Source: Bifidobacteriaceae bacterium
Lineage (GTDB): Bacteria > Actinomycetota > Actinomycetes > Actinomycetales > WQXJ01
NCBI GenBank assembly: GCA_031268115.1
Contig: JAIRXV010000247.1
Span: 1-6,857, forward strand
DNA: 6,857 nucleotides
Direction: 5' to 3'
Shown: positions 1 to 6,212 of the stretch, one piece after another
Layout: every line of letters starts with the position of its first letter
Numbering within the stretch: the stretch's first letter is position 1
Translations under genes and position numbers: made by a program
The notes under the pieces: generated by a model
What the model saw: the letters and a program-made list of their open reading frames with translations, nothing else
Database searches by the model: none
Told to the model about the DNA's origin: nothing

Positions 1-2
1 TG

Positions 3-3000
3 GCGCTGACCGATCACGACGGCCTCTACGGAGTGGTGCAATTCGCCAACGCCGCCCGAGAGGTCGGCCTACCGGCCGCCTATGGGGCGGAACTTACGTT
101 GGATGCCGGCCCCGAACAACCCGGCGCCGCCGACCCCCCTGGCACCCACCTTCTCGTGTTGACCAGGGGAATCGAAGGGTATCGACGTCTTGCCCGGGCC
201 ATCTCCGAAGGCTACCTTGCGGTTGGACAGAAAGGGCCCCCGCGCTATGACATCGATCGCCTGACCGAATTGGCTGGCGGTGAATGGCTGATCCTTACGG
301 GCTGCCGCAAAGGCGCTGTTCGGCAAGCCTTGATCGGCACCGGCACACCAGGTGCCACCAAACTGGGAGTCATTCCACCGGCGGTCACGCCCCAGGGGGT
401 TGAGGCCGCTCAGCGCGTGCTCCAGGAGTTGACCGCGCGGTTCGGGCAGGAAAACGTGGCCATAGAGATCACCGATACGGGCAGTCCGGGTGACTCTCAA
501 CTAGCGGATGCTCTGGCCCACCTCGCGGACAAGACCAAGCTGCCCCTCACGGCCACCGGCAACGTGCACTATGCCACCCAAGGGGAGTTTCCTCTGGCCG
601 CTTCCCTCGCGGCGGTGCGCGGACGCCGATCCTTGGACGAGATGGACGGCTGGCTACCGTCTGGGGCGAGTTCACTCTTGCGCTCGCCAGCCGAAATGAT
701 CCAACGCCACCGGCGGCATCCCGAAGCGATCGCGGCCGCCGCGCGTCTAGGCGGCGAATGCTCCTTCGACCTGCGGCTGATCGCCCCGAACCTGCCTCCC
801 TGCGATGTTCCGGCCGGCCACACCGAGGCGACTTGGCTGAGGGAACTCACCCGGCGGGGTGCGGAGCATCGGTACGGACCGCCAGAGGAAGGGAATATCA
901 AAGCGTGGGACATGATCGACCACGAATTGGAGATCATCGAAAGGCTCGGGTTTCCCGGCTACTTCCTCATTGTCCACGAGATCGCAGAATTCTGCCGAGA
1001 ACTAAAAATCCTGTGCCAAGGGAGAGGATCGGCAGCTAACTCGGCGGTTTGCTTTGCGCTCGGCATCACCGCAGTCGATGCCGTGAAATACGGCTTGCTC
1101 TTCGAACGGTTCCTGGCTCCCGAACGCGACGGTTTGCCCGATATCGACCTCGACATCGAATCGGGACGGCGCGAGGAAGTCATTCAACACGTTTACACCC
1201 GCTATGGGCGCGAACATTCCGCCCTGGCCGGTGCCGTGATCTCCTACCGGCCCAAAATGGCTATCCGGGACGCTTGCAAAGCACTCGGCTACGATCAGGG
1301 CCAAACCGACGCCTGGTCCAAGCAAGTGGAGCGGTGGGGGCATTTGCGCGATCGCGCCGTCCACTACACGCCATGGGGCAAAGGAGACGGCAGGCCAACC
1401 CAGGGCGACGACGATCTGCGCGGCATACCCGAAAGTGTTCTAGACCTAGCCGAGCAGATGATGCGACTGCCTCGACACATGGGTATCCACCCCGGTGGCA
1501 TGGTTCTATGCGACCGCCCAGTCATCGAGGTGTGTCCCGTCCAGTGGGGCCGGATGCCAGGTCGGAGTGTGCTGCAATGGGACCGGGACGATCTGGCAGA
1601 CGCCGGGCTGGTGAAATTCGATCTTCTAGGACTGGGGATGCTCGAAGCGGTACGCCGGGCTTTCGACTATATCGAAGTCACCGAGGGGCAACACTGGGAG
1701 ATGTATTCCATTCCCGAAGAATGCCCTGAAGTATACGACCTCCTATGCGAGGCCGATACCGTAGGGGTGTTCCAAGTTGAATCCCGCGCCCAAATGGCGA
1801 CCCTGCCCCGGCTACGGCCCCGCACCTTCTACGACATCGTGATCGAAGTTGCTCTGATCCGTCCCGGACCCATCCAAGGACGATCCGTCCACCCCTACAT
1901 CGAGAGGGCGCGCGGTCGCCAACCCGTCACCTACGATTCGGAACTGTTGCGTCCAGCCCTCGAACGGACCCTCGGGGTGCCGTTGTTCCAAGAACAGCTC
2001 ATGCAGCTGGCAATCGATGCTGCCGGGTTCACCGCTGTACAAGCGGATCAACTGCGCCGAGCCATGGGTTCCAAACGGTCCGCCGAGAAAATGGCTCGGC
2101 TGAAAGAGGCACTGATGGCCGGAATGGCCGAACGGGGAATCGGCTCGGATGCCCGAGACCGAATCTACGATCAATTGAAGGCATTCGCCGATTTCGGTTT
2201 CCCCGAATCCCACTCGTTCTCGTTCGCGTTGATCGTCTATGTCAGCGCCTGGCTCAAAGTGTTCCATCCGGCCGCGTTCTACGCCTCTATCCTCGCGTCC
2301 CAGCCAATGGGCTTCTACTCGCCCCAATCGCTGGTGGCCGATGCCCGGCGCCACGGCGTGCGCGTGGGTCGCCCCGACGTTGGCCTGTCTGAAGTCCTGG
2401 CCAGCGTGGAGCGATTGACCGCTGAGACTAACCGAGGCTACCCACACCGGTTGCTGCGCGGGGATTTGGCGCTGGGGGTGCGCCTCGGTCTGGCCTCGGT
2501 GCGGGGGATCGGGACCAAGGTGGCCGAACGGATCGTGGCTCGGCGGATAGAGCGGCCCTTCTCCTCAATCGGAGATCTGGCGCGGCGCGCCCAACTATCT
2601 CCCTCCGCCCTGGAGGCCCTAGCTACGGCTGGGGCCCTGGAGAGATTTGAGCCAGACCGCCGGCGTGCCCTATGGATCGCGGGTGCATCCGCTGAGAGCC
2701 CCGGCATGCTGCCAGGCACTCAAGCCGTGGTGGAGGCGCCGATGCTTCCTGGAATGGACAGAATCGAGCAGTCCGCGGCCGATATCTGGGCAACGGGAGT
2801 GAGCGTAGACAACTATCCGCTGGAGCATCAGCGCGCCCAGATCGCGGCAGATGGTATCCGCTCCATTGGCGAAACCCTGGCCGCACGCCCAGGCACGTGG
2901 CTCAAAGTGGCTGGGGTGGTCACCCACCGTCAACGCCCCAGCACCGCGAAAGGTGTGATCTTCGTGTCCCTGGAAGACGAAACCGGTCTGCTCAACGTGG

Positions 3001-3167
3001 TTTGCCGCCCGGACGTGTGGGCCACCTACCGTTCGACCGCCAGAGCATCGCCGGCGGTGGTCGTAACCGGCCGCCTGGAGAAGGCCGATGGCGCGGCGAA
3101 CCTCGTCGCGGCGCGTCTAGAGAACCTGCCCATTCGTTTCGACGCCCGCTCTCGGGACTTCCACTGA
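3..3167 (+). CDS. dnaE2: Error-prone DNA polymerase III alpha subunit DnaE2 (5' partial)
   Basis: This is the C-family translesion polymerase of the SOS-linked mutasome, which copies damaged DNA in the cytoplasm together with ImuA' and ImuB. The reading frame is open to the left edge and already reads ALTDHDGLYG, the PHP-domain motif, so the GTG at 33 is internal and the true start lies upstream. Numbering residues from base 3, the PHP domain fills about the first 200 (NVHYA near 190). The motif GRGSAANS follows, and then the palm motif PDIDLDIE at about 379, carrying catalytic Asp380 and Asp382; the third Asp (540) lies in KFDLLGL. Next come HMGIHPGGM, the fingers region with FQEQLMQLA, PESHSFSFA and QPMGFYSPQSL (the last typical of DnaE2), a helix-hairpin-helix (SVRGIGTKVAERI, about 832) and an OB fold from about 966 (VVTHRQRP, LEDETGLLNVV). 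The end, SRDFH, is the usual DnaE2 C-terminus. About 1,054 residues are present, so roughly 40-60 are missing. All three catalytic aspartates are intact. The last 51 bp overlap the convergent gene. Confidence 0.96.
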   Translation, partial: ALTDHDGLYGVVQFANAAREVGLPAAYGAELTLDAGPEQPGAADPPGTHLLVLTRGIEGYRRLARAISEGYLAVGQKGPPRYDIDRLTELAGGEWLILTGCRKGAVRQALIGTGTPGATKLGVIPPAVTPQGVEAAQRVLQELTARFGQENVAIEITDTGSPGDSQLADALAHLADKTKLPLTATGNVHYATQGEFPLAASLAAVRGRRSLDEMDGWLPSGASSLLRSPAEMIQRHRRHPEAIAAAARLGGECSFDLRLIAPNLPPCDVPAGHTEATWLRELTRRGAEHRYGPPEEGNIKAWDMIDHELEIIERLGFPGYFLIVHEIAEFCRELKILCQGRGSAANSAVCFALGITAVDAVKYGLLFERFLAPERDGLPDIDLDIESGRREEVIQHVYTRYGREHSALAGAVISYRPKMAIRDACKALGYDQGQTDAWSKQVERWGHLRDRAVHYTPWGKGDGRPTQGDDDLRGIPESVLDLAEQMMRLPRHMGIHPGGMVLCDRPVIEVCPVQWGRMPGRSVLQWDRDDLADAGLVKFDLLGLGMLEAVRRAFDYIEVTEGQHWEMYSIPEECPEVYDLLCEADTVGVFQVESRAQMATLPRLRPRTFYDIVIEVALIRPGPIQGRSVHPYIERARGRQPVTYDSELLRPALERTLGVPLFQEQLMQLAIDAAGFTAVQADQLRRAMGSKRSAEKMARLKEALMAGMAERGIGSDARDRIYDQLKAFADFGFPESHSFSFALIVYVSAWLKVFHPAAFYASILASQPMGFYSPQSLVADARRHGVRVGRPDVGLSEVLASVERLTAETNRGYPHRLLRGDLALGVRLGLASVRGIGTKVAERIVARRIERPFSSIGDLARRAQLSPSALEALATAGALERFEPDRRRALWIAGASAESPGMLPGTQAVVEAPMLPGMDRIEQSAADIWATGVSVDNYPLEHQRAQIAADGIRSIGETLAARPGTWLKVAGVVTHRQRPSTAKGVIFVSLEDETGLLNVVCRPDVWATYRSTARASPAVVVTGRLEKADGAANLVAARLENLPIRFDARSRDFH

Positions 3168-3854
3168 CGGGCCGTCACGGCCTTCCGCCCTCGATCTGAT
3201 ACCCCGCAGCATCCGCTGAGTCATCGCGAACGAGACCCATTCGATGGCCCAAAACTTCAGGGCCGTCACACCGCTGTCCCAGGAATATCGCTCGCGGATC
3301 GCCAACCGGGAATCGGCTGGGCCTTCAGAGTCCAGCACAAAGGACCACGAGAAACGCAAGGTGGGAGCGTCATCGTCCGCGGTTGCGGGCGGCATCGGTC
3401 CGTCGGCGAACAACACCAACGCGCGTGGCCGGTCCAGCAGCCGAACCTCCAGATCCATTCCCGGTGCCAGCCTCACAGCGTCCCCCACGGCCAGGTCCTG
3501 CCACTCAGGGACGATGGCGTCGGCAGAGTGGATACTCAATCCCACCAGATTCTCCAACGCGTCATAGCTGTAGAACCCACCCTTGTCCTGACCCATCTGG
3601 ATCAGCCACGGCCAGACCGCCCGCGGCTGAGCGGCGATGGCGATAGCGCGGGTGGCCTGCAGCCGGGGATACGGGATCAGATCGTCTCCGGGCAGGTCGC
3701 GGGCCTGTTCCGCTAGGGTCGCACCCCAACCGCGCTGCCAGCGGTCGGCCCGCGCAATGCCCGCAACGGCGGCGCACGCCAACGCGAGCCCCCGTGCGCG
3801 GCGGGCTCCTGGAGTGCCGGTCGAACCATGAGAAGTGCCTTTGCCCCTTGGCAT
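3117..3854 (-). CDS. SRPBCC-family protein with N-terminal hydrophobic segment
   Basis: A 245-residue protein of the SRPBCC (START/polyketide-cyclase-like) helix-grip fold, which usually binds a hydrophobic ligand; no specific substrate or reaction can be assigned. After a basic N-terminus comes a short hydrophobic stretch (about residues 23-34, LALACAAVAGIA) followed by WQRGWGAT. This resembles family members with one membrane anchor and a WGAT linker, though the segment is short for a full transmembrane helix. The core starts near residue 66 (ATRAIAIAAQPRAVWPWLIQMGQ), with GGFYSYDALENL at 92 and IHSADAIVPEWQDLAVGD at 108, all conserved in this subfamily; it ends near RSRAEG (about 225). The last 20 residues look like a non-family tail and include the stretch over the end of dnaE2. 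The ATG at 3854 is the only good upstream start, with a GAGGGA 11 bases before it. The gene diverges from the AGE isomerase gene, so its promoter must lie in or near the repeat-bearing region. Confidence 0.88.
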   Translation of the reverse strand: MPRGKGTSHGSTGTPGARRARGLALACAAVAGIARADRWQRGWGATLAEQARDLPGDDLIPYPRLQATRAIAIAAQPRAVWPWLIQMGQDKGGFYSYDALENLVGLSIHSADAIVPEWQDLAVGDAVRLAPGMDLEVRLLDRPRALVLFADGPMPPATADDDAPTLRFSWSFVLDSEGPADSRLAIRERYSWDSGVTALKFWAIEWVSFAMTQRMLRGIRSRAEGRDGPSVEVPRAGVETNGQVL

Positions 3855-3865
3855 GGCGGCAATTG

Positions 3866-3871
3866 TCCCTC
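3866..3871 (-). promoter_or_regulatory. Possible ribosome binding site of the SRPBCC gene
   Basis: On the minus strand this reads GAGGGA, 11 bases before the ATG at 3854. The spacing is long, so it supports the start only moderately, but no better site serves any other in-frame start. Confidence 0.45.
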
Positions 3872-3882
3872 ACTTTCCCGCA

Positions 3883-3920
3883 GGACGCACATCCGCGGGT
3901 CCAGCCCACGGGACCAGCGA
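3883..3920. repeat. 38-bp direct repeat, copy 1
   Basis: An exact match over 38 bp to 3954-3991, beginning GGACGCACATCCGCGGGTCC and ending GGGACCAGCGA. The flanking bases differ (A/C on the left, C/T on the right), which sets the limits. Inside it, GGTCC (3898-3902) and GGACC (3911-3915) form an inverted repeat around an 8-base loop, enough for a small stem or a dyad binding site. The first 20 bases also form a weak imperfect dyad (GGAC...GTCC). Confidence 0.95.
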
Positions 3921-3942
3921 CGCCGCGCCAGCGGATGCGGTC

Positions 3943-3956
3943 TCCGCCGCGGCGGA
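3943..3956. repeat. 14-bp perfect palindrome
   Basis: TCCGCCGCGGCGGA is its own reverse complement. It lies at the end of the spacer between the two 38-bp repeats and shares its last three bases (GGA) with the start of copy 2. It could be a binding site for a dimeric regulator, or simply a product of GC-rich composition. There is no T-run on either side, so it is not a terminator. Confidence 0.7.
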
Positions 3957-3991
3957 CGCACATCCGCGGGTCCAGCCCACGGGACCAGCGA
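3954..3991. repeat. 38-bp direct repeat, copy 2
   Basis: Identical to 3883-3920 at every position, offset by 71 bp. Its GGTCC/GGACC inverted repeat is at 3969-3973 and 3982-3986. This copy ends 50 bases before the GTG start of the AGE isomerase, so it sits where a promoter or operator would be. The absence of any mismatch suggests a recent duplication, gene conversion or strong selection. Confidence 0.95.
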
Positions 3992-4030
3992 TGCCCACTA
4001 CGCTTAATGCGAATCACTGCCCCGCTCAAT

Positions 4031-4035
4031 GGAGG
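4031..4035 (+). promoter_or_regulatory. Ribosome binding site deciding the AGE isomerase start
   Basis: GGAGG, six bases before the GTG at 4042, is near-ideal in sequence and spacing. It favours this GTG over the in-frame ATG at 3991 and over ATG 3835, which would put the 38-bp repeats inside the protein. Confidence 0.85.
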
Positions 4036-4041
4036 AAACCC

Positions 4042-5274
4042 GTGTCTTGGCTGGATAGCCCCGCCCATGCCCGATGGCTCGAACGCCACACCGACACACT
4101 GCTGGCGTTCGGCGAAGCGGCCGCATCGACAGACGTCGGTTTTACCTGGCTCGATGCCCAAGGTCGCCCCGCTCGATCCGAGCCGGTGGAACTGTGGATC
4201 ACCGCCCGGATGACCCACGTTTACGCCCTTGGCGCCCTCCTCGGGCGGCCGGGCTGCGGCACCCTCGCAGACCACGGGATTCGAGCTTTGAACGGTCGTT
4301 TGGCGGATTCGATCAACGGTGGCTGGTATTCCTCCGTGACATGGGACGGCGACCCCCGCGACACGACGAAGGCGGCCTACGCCCACGCGTTCGTCGTCCT
4401 CGCGGCATCGTCGGCTAAAGCCGCCGGCCGGCCGCACGCGTCCGCGCTCCTAGACAAGGCGTTGGCCAACTCCAAGGAGCGTTTCTGGGACGACAGCGCC
4501 GGGGCCGTGGTCGATAGCTGGGATACCGAGTTCGATAGTCTCGACCCGTACCGGGGCGCCAACGCAAACATGCACACGATTGAGGCCTACCTCGCGGCGG
4601 CGGATGTTACTGGCCAAGATGAGTGGCTTGCTCGCGCCCTACGGATCCTGACGCGAATCGTGCACACGGAGGCGCGGTCCTCGAACTGGCGCATTCCGGA
4701 GCACTACGACTCTAAGTGGCGTTCGTTGCCGGACTACAACCGGGACATCCCCGAAGACCGTTTCCGGCCGTATGGCGCCACCCCTGGACACGGATTCGAG
4801 TGGGCTCGCCTTGTGCTGGAGGCGCGCGCTGCGCTGGGCGATGGCGCACCCTCCTGGATGCTGGATGCCGCCCAAGAGCTGTTTGCCCGCGCCGCCGCCG
4901 ACGGCTGGGACGAAGGCGGCCGGCCAGGGTTCTGCTACACGACCGATTTCGAGGGACGTGCCGTGGTCCGCCATCGGCTGCACTGGGTTGCGGCCGAGGC
5001 CTTGGGCGCCGCGGCCACCCTGTACCGGGCGACGGGCGAAGCCACCTACGGCGAATGGTATGAAACGTGGTGGGACTACGTGGCGCGGGACGTCATCGAC
5101 CGCGAATACGGTTCGTGGCATCACGAACTGGACCTCGAAGGCAAAGTGACGGCAGAAATGTGGCCTGGCAAACCCGATATCTACCACGCGATCCAGGCGA
5201 CGCTCATTCCGCGGCTTCCGCTGGCTCCGACCTTGGCCACGGCCCTTGCGCGGGGCTTACTGGACCGTCCGTGA
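4042..5274 (+). CDS. AGE-superfamily sugar isomerase/epimerase (mannose or sulfoquinovose isomerase type)
   Basis: A 410-residue cytoplasmic (alpha/alpha)6-barrel enzyme of the N-acylglucosamine 2-epimerase superfamily, interconverting an aldose and a ketose or C2 epimers. With the GTG start, its length matches the YihS-like branch (about 410). Visible motifs, in order, are GFTWLD (33-38), PVELWITARMTHV (48-60), GGWYSSV (93-99), KAAYAHAFVVLAASS (110-124), RGANANMHTIEAYLAA (171-186), FRPYGATPGHGFEWARL (241-257), WDEGG (289-293) and KPDIYHAIQA (377-386). Arg55, His178, Arg240, His250, Glu253 and His382 fall at or within two positions of the YihS residues Arg55, His176, Arg238, His248, Glu251 and His383 (numbers recalled from the literature), so the active site looks complete. 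No sulfoquinovosidase, SF kinase or SFP aldolase gene is in view, so D-mannose isomerase is at least as likely as sulfoquinovose isomerase. The TGA stop overlaps the next gene's GTG start. Confidence 0.9.
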   Translation: MSWLDSPAHARWLERHTDTLLAFGEAAASTDVGFTWLDAQGRPARSEPVELWITARMTHVYALGALLGRPGCGTLADHGIRALNGRLADSINGGWYSSVTWDGDPRDTTKAAYAHAFVVLAASSAKAAGRPHASALLDKALANSKERFWDDSAGAVVDSWDTEFDSLDPYRGANANMHTIEAYLAAADVTGQDEWLARALRILTRIVHTEARSSNWRIPEHYDSKWRSLPDYNRDIPEDRFRPYGATPGHGFEWARLVLEARAALGDGAPSWMLDAAQELFARAAADGWDEGGRPGFCYTTDFEGRAVVRHRLHWVAAEALGAAATLYRATGEATYGEWYETWWDYVARDVIDREYGSWHHELDLEGKVTAEMWPGKPDIYHAIQATLIPRLPLAPTLATALARGLLDRP

Positions 5275-6212
5275 AGTCGCGCGCCGGCCTCATACTGGCA
5301 GTCGGCGCTTACGCCTGGTGGGGTGGGCTGCCCCTTTATCTTTCCCGGCTTACGCCCACTGGAGCGGTCGAGGTGATTGCCCATCGGATTGTGTGGTCGT
5401 TGGTTGTGTGCCTCGGTGTGGTGGTGGCGACGCACAGGTGGCGCGAACTGCGCAACGTTCTGAGCAGCTTGCGGCTCGTGGGTACCCTCGCGATTTCGGG
5501 AGCGCTTTTGACGGCGAATTGGCTGGTGTTCGTCTATTCCATCGAATCGGGTCAGCTGGTGGACGGGGCACTCGGGTACTTCATTAACCCGCTGGTAACG
5601 GTCGCTTTGGCCGTTATGTTTATGCATGAGCGACTGCGAGTGGCCCAGTGGGTTGCGATTGGGGTGGCCGCCTCGGCGGTGATTGTGATCTCGGTCGCGT
5701 ACGGCCGATTCCCGTGGATTGCCGTGGCGCTGAGCCTCACTTGGGGTCTATACGGCTATATCGAAAAACGAGTAGGGCGCGGAGTTTCGGCTGTCACCGC
5801 ACTGAGCGTCGAAACACTCCTTATGGCACCGTTGGCGCTTGGGCTCATGGGTTTGTTCGCGTCGGCTGGGCGCCAAACCTTTGTCGGATTGGGTGCGGCG
5901 CACACCTGGCTCATGGTGGGTGTTGGTGGGGTCACAGTGGTGCCTCTTCTGTTGTTCAATGGCGCGGCCCGGCGCCTGCCTCTTTCCATCCTCGGATTGA
6001 CGCAGTATCTGTGTCCTGTCATGCAGTTTCTGGTCGCAGTGGCCGTGCTGCACGAACCGATGGCGCCCGCCCGGTGGGCGGGTTTCGCTATTGTCTGGGT
6101 GGCTTTGGCGATCCTGTCCTGGGACGGTCTGCGGGCCGCCCGAGCGAATCCACGGCCAGCGCCAATCGCTCCAACGCCTCGGCCACGGCGGAGCGCGGGA
6201 CGGCAGCGTTGA
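5271..6212 (+). CDS. rarD: RarD-type EamA/DMT-superfamily transporter
   Basis: A 313-residue inner-membrane protein of the drug/metabolite transporter superfamily. Family-typical stretches include AYAWWGGLPLYL (13-24), VEVIAHRIVWSLVV (33-46), TANWLVFVYSI (81-91), GALGYFINPLVTVAL (99-113), HERLRVAQWVAI (119-130), the PWIAVALSLTWGLYGYIEK repeat start (148-166) and LTQYLCPVMQFLVAVAVLHEP (243-263). About ten hydrophobic segments fall near 5-24, 35-54, 68-89, 99-118, 126-143, 147-163, 176-195, 209-228, 234-258 and 265-285. RarD proteins are named for chloramphenicol sensitivity, but their substrate is generally unknown. The start is the GTG inside GTGA at the isomerase stop. There is no good Shine-Dalgarno site, so translation probably re-initiates after the isomerase. 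The family-like core ends near Arg291; the following 22 residues, rich in Pro, Arg and Ala, are encoded antisense to the neighbouring gene and look like an accidental tail. Confidence 0.92.
   Translation: MKSRAGLILAVGAYAWWGGLPLYLSRLTPTGAVEVIAHRIVWSLVVCLGVVVATHRWRELRNVLSSLRLVGTLAISGALLTANWLVFVYSIESGQLVDGALGYFINPLVTVALAVMFMHERLRVAQWVAIGVAASAVIVISVAYGRFPWIAVALSLTWGLYGYIEKRVGRGVSAVTALSVETLLMAPLALGLMGLFASAGRQTFVGLGAAHTWLMVGVGGVTVVPLLLFNGAARRLPLSILGLTQYLCPVMQFLVAVAVLHEPMAPARWAGFAIVWVALAILSWDGLRAARANPRPAPIAPTPRPRRSAGRQR

Larger units (their letters stand above)
3855..4041. other. Divergent intergenic region with duplicated element
   Basis: This 187-bp region lies between the divergent starts of the SRPBCC gene and the AGE isomerase gene and should contain both promoters. 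It is dominated by a 38-bp direct repeat in two copies, with a 14-bp palindrome at the end of the 33-bp spacer. I see no convincing -35/-10 pair on either strand. The least GC-rich stretch, about 3995-4018 (including TACGCT at 3999 and CTTAATGCGAAT), is the likeliest place for a plus-strand -10, but it has no matching -35. Open frames cross the region on both strands (for example, the isomerase frame is open upstream to 3835). They encode only alanine-, proline- and arginine-rich sequence with the repeat translated twice, so I treat the region as non-coding. Confidence 0.7.

Noticed and set aside
33..35. GTG as the start of dnaE2
   Set aside because: The frame continues to the left edge and encodes the conserved PHP motif TDHDGLYG, so this GTG is an internal valine codon.
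1049..1729. 226-codon plus-strand open frame inside dnaE2
   Set aside because: It is an out-of-frame, Arg-rich shadow over the polymerase palm. The dnaE2 frame is intact throughout, so it is not evidence of a frameshift.
1812..2447. 211-codon minus-strand open frame inside dnaE2
   Set aside because: It lies wholly antisense to conserved polymerase sequence and has no recognisable motif or clear ribosome binding site.
3883..3991. Minimal CRISPR array (38-bp repeats, 33-bp spacer)
   Set aside because: The sizes fit a CRISPR unit, but there are only two repeats and one spacer, no further degenerate copies on either side and no cas gene in the window. The spacer ends in a palindrome and is composed like its surroundings.
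3835..4041. 69-codon N-terminal extension of the AGE isomerase from ATG 3835 or ATG 3991
   Set aside because: The extension translates the 38-bp repeats in low-complexity sequence and overlaps the start of the divergent gene. GTG 4042 has a near-perfect GGAGG site and gives the normal family length.
3562..4437. 291-codon minus-strand open frame across the intergenic region
   Set aside because: It covers the SRPBCC gene in another frame, the repeats and the antisense of the AGE isomerase. It is rich in Arg, Gly and Cys with no recognisable domain, and looks like a shadow of high-GC coding sequence.
4639..5187. 182-codon minus-strand open frame inside the AGE isomerase gene
   Set aside because: It is antisense to the conserved AGE active-site region and has no domain or ribosome binding site.
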